DNA of 64,000 bases from Salinivirgaceae bacterium. Its GTDB lineage: Bacteria > Bacteroidota > Bacteroidia > Bacteroidales > SZUA-534. The stretch covers positions 502,696 to 566,695 of the forward strand of contig JAFXQB010000001.1 of NCBI GenBank assembly GCA_017527435.1, written 5' to 3'. Shown in pieces: positions 1-8,535 of the stretch; the stretch's first letter is position 1; every line of letters starts with the position of its first letter. Under the pieces are notes generated by a model that saw only the letters and a list, made by a program, of their open reading frames with translations, did not search any database and was not told the origin of the DNA. The position numbers were made by a program, and so were the translations under genes.

Positions 1-10
1 GGACAGTGCG

Positions 11-41
11 TCCGTTGACTGTAGTCTGTAGTCCGTTGTCC
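11..41. repeat. degenerate tandem spacer repeat
   Basis: Short GT-rich words of the form GTnnGTAGTC recur in this spacer at the window edge, just after the stop codon of the Fur-family gene. It does not resemble coding sequence. It belongs to a class of low-complexity, 7-9 base period spacers seen at several other places in this window. Confidence 0.4.
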
Positions 42-48
42 AAAAAAA

Positions 49-480
49 TCATCGCGCCTTCTTTGCGCACTTCGGGCAAAGGCCTTTTACAAGGAAATTG
101 GCCGAGCGGGCAACGTAGCCGTCGGGCAATTCGATTTGCGGTATATGGTTATCGCTCAAGCAGATAGTTTGGTGGCACGACTCGCAGAAAAAATGCAGGT
201 GAGCGTCTTCGTCCTCATCGTCATCGTGGTGGTGGCTCTGGCAGATTTCGTAGCGCGTGCAGCCGTCGCCACTCTCAATGACGTGCACCAAATGCGACTC
301 GCGGAAAAGATTGAGCGTGCGCAGAATGGTTGATTTGTCGATAGTTCCAAGAATAGCCTCAAGTTCAAGCAGCGAGAGCGGTTGCCCCGAATCGTGCAGA
401 GCCCGCGCTATCAGCAGACGGTTGCCGGTATCTTTGATTCCGTGCTCCGCAAACAACGACTGTATCTCAATGGTGCTCAT
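49..480 (-). CDS. Fur-family metal-responsive transcriptional regulator
   Basis: A 143-residue protein with the Fur layout: an N-terminal winged helix (about residues 1-75, including the DKSTILRTLNLF recognition-helix region) followed by a short metal-binding dimerisation domain. Two CxxC pairs (C99/C102 and C135/C138) form the structural zinc site, and a His/Asp-rich loop (residues 83-97) fits the regulatory metal site. Proteins of this family repress iron, zinc or peroxide genes depending on subfamily; the sequence alone does not let me choose among Fur, Zur and PerR. It appears monocistronic, on the same strand as mutS2 but upstream of nothing visible. The start codon is an ATG, and a weak -7-like TATCTTGC lies just upstream on the minus strand. 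Confidence 0.85.
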   Translation of the reverse strand: MSTIEIQSLFAEHGIKDTGNRLLIARALHDSGQPLSLLELEAILGTIDKSTILRTLNLFRESHLVHVIESGDGCTRYEICQSHHHDDDEDEDAHLHFFCESCHQTICLSDNHIPQIELPDGYVARSANFLVKGLCPKCAKKAR

Positions 481-506
481 TTGTTTTTTTCGGCAAGATA
501 GAAAAT

Positions 507-543
507 TTGGTGAATTGGTTAACTGGTGAATCGGTGAATTGAA
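507..543. repeat. degenerate tandem spacer repeat
   Basis: Four imperfect 8-9 base units built on TTGGTGAA follow one another directly upstream of the Fur-family gene. No reading frame or hairpin accounts for them. Confidence 0.5.
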
Positions 544-605
544 TTTTTAAAAGTTGAGTAACTCAACAGCATAGAAATCAACCTACTATTCCTTTCACTA
601 TCGCC

Positions 606-641
606 TCAATCCTTCAGTCCTTCAATCTTTCAATCCTTCGA
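606..641. repeat. degenerate tandem spacer repeat
   Basis: About five imperfect 7-8 base units built on TCAATCCT run right up to the stop codon of mutS2. The same unit recurs at 16.3, 27.6 and 54.6 kb. Confidence 0.5.
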
Positions 642-3128
642 TCACCCTAACTCCACCACCGTAATTCCCGCGCCACCGAAATCGACGTGCTCGTCGCGGA
701 CGCTGGTCACCACATCAACGGTTTGCAGGTACTCGCGCACCACGTTGCGCAGAATGCCGTTGCCCTTGCCGTGCAGAATTTTCACCTCGAAAACGCCTAC
801 CATCACGGCCTCGTCAATGAAGGCGGCCACGCGGCTCACGGCCTCTTCGGCACGCATTCCGCGCACATCGAGTCCGGGCTTGAACGACAGCCGGCGCTGG
901 TTCAACTCGTACGACTGCTGCAGACTGCCCTGCCGCACGCTCTTGCGAAGTTTCTTTTTCTCGTCGTCGGTCAGGTGCTGCAAACGGCTGATTTCCACAT
1001 TCATATATAGGTTGTCGAAAGCCACCACGGCGTTCTTCCCGTTCAGTTCCATAATCTCGCCCACGGTTGTCTGCCCCTCAATGCGCACTGGCATTCCAAT
1101 GGTGAAATCGCGCTGGCGCTCCTCAACCACATCGGCGGCCTTCAGTTGCGCGTCCTGTTTCGTCTTCGACGTGCGGACGCGGTTCTCGCGCTCCTTCAGT
1201 TTTTTGATTTTCTGCAAGATACGCTCCTCGTCATCGCTGGTCTGCTCCACTGCCTGACGCGCCTCGTCGAACTGCTGGCGGGCCTGCTTGGTTTTCTCCT
1301 TTTCGGCCTGCGACTCGCGAATCTGACGTATCGTATTTTCAATCAGTCTGTTGGAATCGGCCAATAGGCGTTTGGCGTCGTCTTTCGATTTTGTCATCAA
1401 CTCCTTGCGGAAACGTTTTGTCTCGTCGAGTTCGCGTTTTTCGGTCTCCATCATCTCCTCCAAGCGGCGCTCTATCTTGCGTATATTCTCGCGTTTACGC
1501 TCCCAATAGTACTTGTCGCGGGCAATTTCGCGAAGGTGCTTGTCGAAATTCAGGTGCTCCTCGCCAACCTTGCTGCGAGCGTCGTCAATCACATCTTGCG
1601 GCAGACCAATCTTATAGGCAATCTCGAAGGCGAAACTGCTGCCCGGCTTGCCCATCTCCATCACAAACATCGGCTCCATCCGGTTGGTGTCGTAAAGCAT
1701 TGCGCCATTGACAATTCCGTCGTGTCCGGCGGCGAAATGCTTCAGGTTGGTGTAGTGGGTGGTTATCACGCCGAAAACCTTCGCCTGGTTGAGCCGGTCG
1801 AGAATGGCTTCGGCAATGGCGCCGCCAAGCATCGGCTCTGTTCCCGTACCGAACTCGTCAATCAGAATCAGCGTCCGGCCGTCGGCGTTGCGCACAAAAT
1901 GCTTCATATTCAGCAAGTGCGAACTATATGTACTCAAGTCATTATCAATACTTTGCTCATCGCCAATATCGATAAACAGATTGGTGAAGATTCCGGCGTG
2001 GCTGGTCGGCTCCATTGACACTGGCAGGCCACACTGCAGCATATATTGCAGCAGTCCGACGGTTTTCAGGCAGACCGATTTTCCGCCCGCGTTCGGTCCG
2101 CTAATGACCAAAATCCGGCTTGCCTCGTCGAGCGCGATATTGAGCGGCACGAGAGTGCGCCCGGCTTCGCGGAAAGCCTCCTGAAGTATTGGGTGGCGGG
2201 CATCGCGCCAATCGATTAGCGGTTTGTCGGCCAAGTGCGGCACTGCGGCCCCGATTTGCAGTGCATAGCGGGCTTTGGCGCGAATGAAATCGGTGATTCC
2301 CAAGAACATAAGCGCATCGTCAAGGTCATCGGTGTAGGGGCGCAGGTTGTCGGTCAGGGTTCGCAGAATGCGGATAATCTCGCGGCGTTCGGCCGACTCA
2401 AGTTCGAGCAGCGCATTGTTGATTTCCACCACCGGCGCGGGCTCCACATAGCAAGTCTTGCCGGTTGCCGACTCGTCGTGGATAATACCCATAATGCGGC
2501 GCTTTTGCGAAGCGGCAATGGGAATGACCAACCGCCCGTCGCGGACAGCGAGCGTGGCATCGGGTTCAACCCATCCTTCCTGCTGCGCATCGGCAATAAT
2601 GCGACGAATAAGTTTCGACGCAGCGCCCTGTTTTTCAGCTAATTCGCGGCGAATGGCGGCCAATTCGGGCGACGCGCTGTCGCGAATCTGTCCCTGACGG
2701 CTCATTATGTGCTCAATGCTGTCCGTCACGAAAGTGTGCACCACCACGTTGGCGGCAATGGCGCTCAACGACGGATAACGCTCCGTGTTCTCCTCTTTCG
2801 CAAAAAAACGAGTGATAGCCTTTACTGTTGATAATGAGCGATATAGATTGAAGATTTCCTCTGCTTCGGCAAACGAGCCTTCAACGCGCATCTTGTCGAA
2901 AAGCGGCCGAAGGTCGAAGAAGTAGTCGGTCGGGAAATCGACTTGACTCTGAAGCAGTTGCATAAATTCCGACACTTCGGCAAGACGATTGCGCACATCT
3001 GCGGCCTTTGGCATAAATCGCATCTTGTCGGTCAGCCATCGGCCCACTTCGCCCAAACAGCAACCCTTCACCGCCTCGCGAACCCGCACGAAATCAATCT
3101 TTTGCTCAAAATTATCAGGATAAATCAT
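642..3128 (-). CDS. mutS2: MutS2 family endonuclease/ATPase
   Basis: An 828-residue MutS2. The core MutS-type ATPase contains a Walker A motif (SGPNAGGKS) near residue 345 and a Walker B region (LILIDEFGTGTEP). A long charged coiled-coil segment (about 520-660) follows, and the C terminus is an Smr domain with the LDVRG and HGKGNG motifs that carry the nuclease activity. It lacks the N-terminal mismatch-recognition domain of MutS. MutS2 is known to suppress recombination and, in some bacteria, to act on collided ribosomes, so its role need not be mismatch repair. I take the ATG at 3128; the codon before it is GTG. A perfect -7 box lies 16 bases upstream. The length is close to the usual ~800 residues. 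Confidence 0.95.
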   Translation of the reverse strand: MIYPDNFEQKIDFVRVREAVKGCCLGEVGRWLTDKMRFMPKAADVRNRLAEVSEFMQLLQSQVDFPTDYFFDLRPLFDKMRVEGSFAEAEEIFNLYRSLSTVKAITRFFAKEENTERYPSLSAIAANVVVHTFVTDSIEHIMSRQGQIRDSASPELAAIRRELAEKQGAASKLIRRIIADAQQEGWVEPDATLAVRDGRLVIPIAASQKRRIMGIIHDESATGKTCYVEPAPVVEINNALLELESAERREIIRILRTLTDNLRPYTDDLDDALMFLGITDFIRAKARYALQIGAAVPHLADKPLIDWRDARHPILQEAFREAGRTLVPLNIALDEASRILVISGPNAGGKSVCLKTVGLLQYMLQCGLPVSMEPTSHAGIFTNLFIDIGDEQSIDNDLSTYSSHLLNMKHFVRNADGRTLILIDEFGTGTEPMLGGAIAEAILDRLNQAKVFGVITTHYTNLKHFAAGHDGIVNGAMLYDTNRMEPMFVMEMGKPGSSFAFEIAYKIGLPQDVIDDARSKVGEEHLNFDKHLREIARDKYYWERKRENIRKIERRLEEMMETEKRELDETKRFRKELMTKSKDDAKRLLADSNRLIENTIRQIRESQAEKEKTKQARQQFDEARQAVEQTSDDEERILQKIKKLKERENRVRTSKTKQDAQLKAADVVEERQRDFTIGMPVRIEGQTTVGEIMELNGKNAVVAFDNLYMNVEISRLQHLTDDEKKKLRKSVRQGSLQQSYELNQRRLSFKPGLDVRGMRAEEAVSRVAAFIDEAVMVGVFEVKILHGKGNGILRNVVREYLQTVDVVTSVRDEHVDFGGAGITVVELG

Positions 3129-3144
3129 CACAAATCATTTTCGG

Positions 3145-3152
3145 CAAAACTA
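3145..3152 (-). promoter_or_regulatory. -7 promoter box of mutS2
   Basis: On the minus strand the sequence reads TAGTTTTG, a full match to the Bacteroidetes -7 consensus TAnnTTTG, 16 bases before the mutS2 ATG. No convincing -33 TTG is seen. Confidence 0.55.
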
Positions 3153-3219
3153 TTAAAAAAAAGGTGAAGCAACATTTAAAGGGTGGTGAAGAATAAACGG
3201 CCAAAGTCATACTGAATAT

Positions 3220-4149
3220 TTATTGGTTATAGCCGTCCAAAATCTTCATCGCCATCGCAACTTTCTCTTCAATCGGCAATCGTCCGTCAATCCAATTGAC
3301 TTTAAATCCGTTGCGCTCCATTCGACGGAACCATGTCATTTGGCGTTTTGCAAACTGGCGTATGGCAATATTCAGATGCTCAACCATATAGTTGTAACTG
3401 AACTCGCCTTGCAGATATTGCGTAACAAACTTATATTCAAGACCATAATATTCCAAATCGATTGGTGCTATACCGCTATCGAGCAAGGCTTGCACCTCGT
3501 CAATCATTCCATCGCGCAAACGCTGCTTCAGGCGGCTGTAGATTGACTGGCAAACAGTTTCGCGCTCCATCGCCACACCTATTATTATATAGGGAATCGT
3601 CGGAAAATCGGGAATTGAATTGGCGTTTTGCTTCTGATATTCAGCAATTTCAATGGCACGAACAGTGCGCTGACGAGTATCGAAATCGGCATTGTTGTGC
3701 AGTTTTTTCACTGATTTCAGACGCTGCTCCAACTGCGCTTCTGTGTAGTCCTTCAGCTCCGCCCGAAGTTCATCATTCACCGGTACCGATGTCATTTTGT
3801 AGCCATCGAGCACCGACTCAATATACAATCCGCTCCCACCGCAAAGAATCGCTCGTTTCTGGCGTTTCAATAAATCGTCATAAACTTTCAGGAAATCTTG
3901 CTGATACTGAAAAAGATTGTATTTAGTACCCGGCTCTACAATATCAATCAAGTGATATGGAATTCGCTTGTCATCGATTTGATAGTCAGACAGATCCTTG
4001 CCGGTTCCGATATCCATCCGGCGATAGACCTGACGCGAGTCGGCGCTGATTATTTCGGCATCAATCTCGGCCGCCAAATGTGTGGCAATCGCGGTTTTGC
4101 CCGATGCTGTCGGGCCTAAGATGGTGATTAGCGGCAAGTTCGCGTTCAT
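3220..4149 (-). CDS. miaA: tRNA dimethylallyltransferase MiaA
   Basis: A 309-residue MiaA that transfers an isopentenyl group to A37 of tRNAs reading UNN codons. The N terminus has the P-loop GPTASGKT, followed by the DSRQVYRRMDIGTGK substrate-binding motif and the CGGSGLY motif; the C-terminal region has the RQFAKRQMTWFRR tRNA-contacting helix. The length matches the family. It lies 91 bp upstream of mutS2, which has its own promoter, so the two are probably separate transcripts. The divergent gene at 4217 is close (67 bp between start codons), so both promoters share this gap. Confidence 0.96.
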   Translation of the reverse strand: MNANLPLITILGPTASGKTAIATHLAAEIDAEIISADSRQVYRRMDIGTGKDLSDYQIDDKRIPYHLIDIVEPGTKYNLFQYQQDFLKVYDDLLKRQKRAILCGGSGLYIESVLDGYKMTSVPVNDELRAELKDYTEAQLEQRLKSVKKLHNNADFDTRQRTVRAIEIAEYQKQNANSIPDFPTIPYIIIGVAMERETVCQSIYSRLKQRLRDGMIDEVQALLDSGIAPIDLEYYGLEYKFVTQYLQGEFSYNYMVEHLNIAIRQFAKRQMTWFRRMERNGFKVNWIDGRLPIEEKVAMAMKILDGYNQ

Positions 4150-4190
4150 TCAGTGATGCAGTTTGATGGTTATGCATTGCGAAAATAGTT

Positions 4191-4198
4191 TAAATTTG
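4191..4198 (+). promoter_or_regulatory. -7 promoter box for Yip1-like/smpB genes
   Basis: TAAATTTG matches TAnnTTTG exactly and sits 18 bases before the ATG at 4217. It also argues against the earlier in-frame ATG at 4163, which lies upstream of this box. Confidence 0.55.
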
Positions 4199-4216
4199 CA
4201 GCGTTTTTGGTGCAAG

Positions 4217-4786
4217 ATGAATATAAAATCACTTTTAAATCTGACAATCGACCTAATTGGCAAACCAAATGCCACTGCATCAATGCTTTCCGGCAATTCG
4301 AAAGGTTTTACTGCTCTTTTGAAAGAGATTGCGCTCCCTTACTTTGTGGCAATAATCGTTGCTGAATACATCGGACATGTAATGTTCGGCACCTATATGT
4401 TTAAGGATTCGCTATCGTTCATTATCAATGCGTTAGCACCGCATTTAGCTTTATTGCTAACATCGGGGCTACTATTTACGCTTCTGCTTCACGAAATCTT
4501 GCATTACTACTCATTACAGACGAAACTGCCGCGTTCGTTCTACATCATAACTTACTCATTTATACCAATTTTCGCCGCATCAATTTTTAGCGGGTTGCTG
4601 CCAAAACTTGCACCGCTTTTCAATCTTTGCGGCCTCTATTCATACTACCTGCTTTGGTGTATGTTGAAGGCCGAATATTCCGACATCGATAACAAAAAAC
4701 TGCGCAACGCCACCATAACTTCAATAGCTACTATGGTTCTATTACATTGGGCCTTAGTGGGTTGCAGCAATCTAATCTTCAACTGA
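4217..4786 (+). CDS. Yip1-family integral membrane protein
   Basis: A 189-residue hydrophobic protein with about five predicted membrane helices. Its N terminus ([19 protein letters not shown]) and overall plan resemble the Yip1-domain proteins common next to smpB and similar genes in Bacteroidetes. Function is unknown; Yip1 relatives are membrane proteins without an established bacterial role. I chose the ATG at 4217 because a -7 box lies between it and the earlier in-frame ATG at 4163. smpB starts one base after its stop codon, so the two are almost certainly cotranscribed. Confidence 0.75.
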   Translation: MNIKSLLNLTIDLIGKPNATASMLSGNSKGFTALLKEIALPYFVAIIVAEYIGHVMFGTYMFKDSLSFIINALAPHLALLLTSGLLFTLLLHEILHYYSLQTKLPRSFYIITYSFIPIFAASIFSGLLPKLAPLFNLCGLYSYYLLWCMLKAEYSDIDNKKLRNATITSIATMVLLHWALVGCSNLIFN

Positions 4787-4787
4787 T

Positions 4788-5240
4788 ATGGATAACAATG
4801 TTCGGTTTAGCAATAAAAAAGCACATTTCCTTTACGAGATAATCGAGACGTTCAACGCAGGCATCCAACTGCTTGGTACTGAGATAAAATCGATTCGCAA
4901 CGGCAAGGCTAACCTCACTGACACCTACTGCATTTTCGAGAAAGGCGAGTTGTATGTTAAGAATATGTATATTGCTGAATACGAATATGGTACGCACTAT
5001 AATCATACACCCCGCGGCGACCGCAAACTTCTTCTGAAACGGCGCGAACTGAACCGCTTGGAAAAGAAAATCAAGGAAAAAGGATTTACCATTGTACCTA
5101 TTACAATGTATATCAACGAGAAAGGACTGGCAAAAATGACCATCGGGCTGGCACGCGGCAAAAAGCTCTTCGACAAACGCGAAGACATCAAGCTGAAAGA
5201 TACCAAGCGAGAGTTGGACAGAATGGGGAAAATCAAATAA
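4788..5240 (+). CDS. smpB: SsrA-binding protein SmpB
   Basis: A 150-residue SmpB, the partner of tmRNA in rescuing ribosomes stalled on broken messages. It shows the conserved core ([22 protein letters not shown]), the [12 protein letters not shown] motif, and the basic C-terminal tail ([14 protein letters not shown]) that enters the empty mRNA channel. Length is normal. It starts one base after the stop of the Yip1-like gene, which implies translational coupling. The tmRNA gene itself is not in the window. Confidence 0.97.
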   Translation: MDNNVRFSNKKAHFLYEIIETFNAGIQLLGTEIKSIRNGKANLTDTYCIFEKGELYVKNMYIAEYEYGTHYNHTPRGDRKLLLKRRELNRLEKKIKEKGFTIVPITMYINEKGLAKMTIGLARGKKLFDKREDIKLKDTKRELDRMGKIK

Positions 5241-5325
5241 ACTACCCCGTCCCAAACTCACTTTGCCCTATATCTGAAAACACTATATATAATAGGTATG
5301 GCAACCTGGTAAATCAATACCAAAT

Positions 5326-6732
5326 TTATTGTTCGAAGAAGAAGTCTTGCAAACCGTTGATGTCTGCAGGCGAGAGCGGTGATGTGCCTTCGAAAATATC
5401 ATCGATGGCCTTCTGCAACTCTTCATGCGAGATGTAGTTGTCTTTATCGGTATCAGCAAACTTGTATTTTGCCGGGATTCCTTTAGTTGCATCAACACTG
5501 TTTCCGCTCTGCGATTCCGATGTATTCGAATAAACCCGTGTGTCGGTGTGCTTCACTGCATCAGGATTGTAAAGCAACATAATAATCTGTTTATCCGTCA
5601 GCTGAATACCGCTTGCACTAACAATCTTGCCCAATGGCGTATTCGGTTCCTTGTCAACATAATCTGGGACACCATCCTTATCGGTATCAAGCGGGCAGCC
5701 GTACTGGTTGACTTTCACGTCTTTCGGTGTGCCAGGGCATTCGTCATTAAAGTCATCAACACCATCGCCGTCCTCATCAAGATTGTCGGTAATAGTGAAC
5801 TTCAGGTTCCGGAAATTCTCGACAGCAGCAAGCTCCTCATCGGTTGAGAACAAGTCAATCGACAATGATACATAAGTATTTAGAACAATATCGTTCTTCC
5901 AACCCTTGCCACCTTTCACGTTATCAATGTAATCGGTCAGCGGGAAGTGGGCCGCGCAACCAAACCGACATGTGACGCGGTCAGTTATTGTAACATTGAA
6001 ACCGGCGTCAACAGGGAAAGCCACACTTGTTTTGGCATAATCGCCGTAGCCATAAAGGTCAAGTTTGCGCAAGTCGGTTTCGTACTTATAATCACGGACA
6101 ATTATCTCGCCGCGGTCATCGCGAATTGTGCCGTCGGGCCAATAGACGTATGCTTTGTTATCGGCATTCAGGAAATCACCTTTCGACGAGAACTGGAAAA
6201 ACTCAACACCTAACGAAACGTACGGATGAATTGGCCGTTTACGTTCGAGAATATGGTTGAAATTGTAGGCAACCGAAACACCGCCGGCGAAGATTTGTGA
6301 ACGGAAATTGGCAACATTCAGCATGTCAGCACGTTGCGCATCGTTCATAAATACAACCCTGTCCGGGCTCACCTTGCCATCTACAACCAATTGCGAGAAA
6401 TCGATTTTTGTCTCGTTTCCGGCACTATACAAACTTCCTCCCACGCGGCCCAAGGTTCCGTGGAACTCGATGTCAAAGTATTTGCTGACATTACGACTGA
6501 TAAGAAAACGATACGATGTCAAGCCATTGATGGGCGTACGGAAATAATCAACTACATCGCCATAAAAAGAAAAGTTACCGACACCGAAGCCGATAACTGG
6601 TTTGAAAGCTGCACTGGTTGCTTCTTCTTCCTCCGCAAGCAACACCGACAAGTAATCCTCATCGATGTCATCCTGCGCAACTACTGGCAAGCAGGAAAAC
6701 AATCCTAATATGGCAATCAGTAATTCCCTCAT
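5326..6732 (-). CDS. outer-membrane barrel protein with thrombospondin-3 repeats and an EF-hand
   Basis: A 468-residue secreted protein. Residues 1-20 are a signal peptide (MRELLIAILGLFSCLPVVAQ). Residues ~45-310 look like an outer-membrane beta barrel, with alternating aromatic strands and periplasmic turns. Residues ~320-375 are Ca-binding thrombospondin type-3 repeats (DEDGDGVDDFNDECPGTP, then DTDKDGVPDYVDKEP). Near residues 427-438 there is a canonical EF-hand loop (DTDKDNYISHEE). The typical C-terminal OmpA peptidoglycan domain is absent and is replaced by the EF-hand tail. I start at the ATG at 6732; the upstream in-frame codons are TTG. It lies 27 bp downstream of the SPOR-like gene and is probably in the same operon. 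The exact role is unknown. Confidence 0.75.
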   Translation of the reverse strand: MRELLIAILGLFSCLPVVAQDDIDEDYLSVLLAEEEEATSAAFKPVIGFGVGNFSFYGDVVDYFRTPINGLTSYRFLISRNVSKYFDIEFHGTLGRVGGSLYSAGNETKIDFSQLVVDGKVSPDRVVFMNDAQRADMLNVANFRSQIFAGGVSVAYNFNHILERKRPIHPYVSLGVEFFQFSSKGDFLNADNKAYVYWPDGTIRDDRGEIIVRDYKYETDLRKLDLYGYGDYAKTSVAFPVDAGFNVTITDRVTCRFGCAAHFPLTDYIDNVKGGKGWKNDIVLNTYVSLSIDLFSTDEELAAVENFRNLKFTITDNLDEDGDGVDDFNDECPGTPKDVKVNQYGCPLDTDKDGVPDYVDKEPNTPLGKIVSASGIQLTDKQIIMLLYNPDAVKHTDTRVYSNTSESQSGNSVDATKGIPAKYKFADTDKDNYISHEELQKAIDDIFEGTSPLSPADINGLQDFFFEQ

Positions 6733-6759
6733 CAACAATTCTTTAATTCAACTCGCTTG

Positions 6760-8217
6760 CTACTTGTACCATTTTTGACTTGCTATCATCAATGCTTCTT
6801 GAACCGTGATACGCATTCCGTTGTTGTATGCCGACACAAAAGCGTCGTGAATTGGGGTGTTGTTCCAAACATAAACACGATAGTCGCGCGCATCCTTGTA
6901 TTCACTGAAATTGCCAACGGTGTATTTGTTCCAACCATTGTGTATTTCAACCTGAACTTGGTCCGTGATATTCAGACGTTTGAAGTAGTTCTTGCCAACA
7001 AGTCGGTGCCCAGCGGCAATCTGCACTCTGAAAGCTACGCCTTGCTCTGGCGAAGGAATATCTGTCAAATCTTCAGCTGAAACCTGATATGTCGGGCGGG
7101 TTGACCTTGGGTTTACTGCAGGCTGTGAAGAAGCAGTGCTTGCTGCGTCCGACTCAGCATACGAAGCTGAAGACTCCGGTTGCGATGCTGTGTATGATGG
7201 CTCGGGAGTGTACTGTGTTGCCGGTTCAGGTGTTGAGACAGGCTCATACGAGTAAGTCGGCTCTGGTGCCGGGGTATACGAAGCAATTGGTGCGGCAGGC
7301 TCTGGTTCTGGCGTTGGCTCTGCAGCTTGAACAAGCAGTTCTTCGTCGTCTTTTTCCAAATCAACGCTACGCTCGGCAATGTTTATCGTTTTTGTGCGGT
7401 CCGACTCGGCATATGAGAACGTTCCTACAATTTGGAATTCCTCATCAGGAATCTCACCTTCGGGAATCAGCTTGTATGAAACCACGAAATTTTCATCTCC
7501 ACTATTGCTCGGCATATTCATCCACAAGAATTTGACAATGTGGTTTTTATAAGTAAAAATCGAGTTTTTCGATTTGATACTCTCAGCTCGGTAACCTACA
7601 GGAATCTGTTCTTGAATCTTACCGAACTCTTTCAAGTTGCCTTTGTTGACCAACAAGTTGACAATCACTTCGTTATTATCATTAAGATAAGGTTTTTGTC
7701 TGATGCAGTCAACTGAATTAAGGTTCACTTGCACATCACCTTTCTGAATCACCATATTTTGCTGATTTGCAAGGTTAAGCGATGACTCATCGGCAATCAC
7801 TTGCAATGTTTGGGTTCCGGCAGTTGCCACCTGAACTGAATTGTCCATAATGTACGAGAAACTGCCATCGAAAGTGTAGCTGCCTGACGTTGTGGCGGGA
7901 TCAACCTGAATAGCGTACGAAACCACCAGTTCCTTATCGTAAGGCACCTTCATCCATTGGATTTTTACCTTTTGATCAGTAAACGAGAACTCTCCGTTGG
8001 CTGTTTGACGAGCCACGGCTTTAAATCCGTTCGGCAATTTCTGTTGGAAGCGGGCAAATCCCTCAACATCACCCTTACGGATGGTAACCTCAACCAAAAA
8101 CTCACTGTTGCTTTGGGCTGAATCGGGCATATTCAGCGATACTGAAACAGGCTCTCCTACAAGCCCGAACAACATTAAAACGCTGATAATCCCTAAGATT
8201 AAATTCGATTTAAGCAT
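6760..8217 (-). CDS. exported protein with two tandem beta domains, Pro/Glu/Tyr linker and SPOR-like C terminus
   Basis: A 485-residue protein beginning with a signal peptide or anchor (LGIISVLMLFGLVG). Two related beta-rich domains follow (about residues 24-145 and 155-280); both contain a 'KG(D/N)...F.(R/K)(F/I)Q(Q/E)(K/Q)(L/I)P.G(F/Y)(K/R)A' stretch and a later '(I/F)(Q/L)WM(K/N)(V/M)P' motif, showing an internal duplication. Residues ~285-385 are a low-complexity linker rich in P, E, T, Y and S. The last ~95 residues (VAFRVQIAAGHRLVGKNYF to NGMRITVQEALM) resemble a SPOR-like domain, which would bind peptidoglycan. I do not recognise a named family. The gene directly downstream encodes the Ca-binding barrel, suggesting a joint envelope function. 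Confidence 0.7.
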   Translation of the reverse strand: MLKSNLILGIISVLMLFGLVGEPVSVSLNMPDSAQSNSEFLVEVTIRKGDVEGFARFQQKLPNGFKAVARQTANGEFSFTDQKVKIQWMKVPYDKELVVSYAIQVDPATTSGSYTFDGSFSYIMDNSVQVATAGTQTLQVIADESSLNLANQQNMVIQKGDVQVNLNSVDCIRQKPYLNDNNEVIVNLLVNKGNLKEFGKIQEQIPVGYRAESIKSKNSIFTYKNHIVKFLWMNMPSNSGDENFVVSYKLIPEGEIPDEEFQIVGTFSYAESDRTKTINIAERSVDLEKDDEELLVQAAEPTPEPEPAAPIASYTPAPEPTYSYEPVSTPEPATQYTPEPSYTASQPESSASYAESDAASTASSQPAVNPRSTRPTYQVSAEDLTDIPSPEQGVAFRVQIAAGHRLVGKNYFKRLNITDQVQVEIHNGWNKYTVGNFSEYKDARDYRVYVWNNTPIHDAFVSAYNNGMRITVQEALMIASQKWYK

Positions 8218-8535
8218 AAAGTTATTTCTGCGTAAAGCAAACTAAACAATTGAATGCTAAAATAACTAAAAACCGCATACAATCAAGCATTCGCGACTTT
8301 TTGCACCCCGTTTTTTTTGACACATAGCGGTTGATATCTTCATGATGCACCGCAATTAATTATAAATCAATTAGATTTACCAACAAAAGCATCCGGTTAT
8401 TTGGTTAGAAAAATAGATAAAATAAGCCCATACAATGGGCTTATTTTTAATCTATTAAATGTTAATCACGCTCTATTTCGGCATAATTACGCGCATTTTT
8501 GAAAAAAAGCGATTGATGCCTTCTGAACCTTGTCA
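8218..8535. other. 318-bp intergenic region
   Basis: This gap separates two minus-strand genes. It holds a strong hairpin terminator (8419-8447) for the nucleoside kinase gene, and AT-rich sequence upstream of the SPOR-like gene. I see no additional reading frame and no clear -7 box. Confidence 0.5.
8419..8447 (-). terminator. intrinsic terminator of the nucleoside kinase gene
   Basis: A perfect 13-bp stem (AAAATAAGCCCAT / ATGGGCTTATTTT) with a 3-base loop. The flanking A and T runs make it usable in both directions. It lies 89 bp after the minus-strand kinase stop codon. Confidence 0.75.

Noticed and set aside
687..3167. Plus-strand reading frames opposite mutS2 (and similar frames opposite uvrA, pnp, valS, carB)
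   Set aside because: They are shadow frames of well-supported genes, without starts, motifs or promoters of their own.
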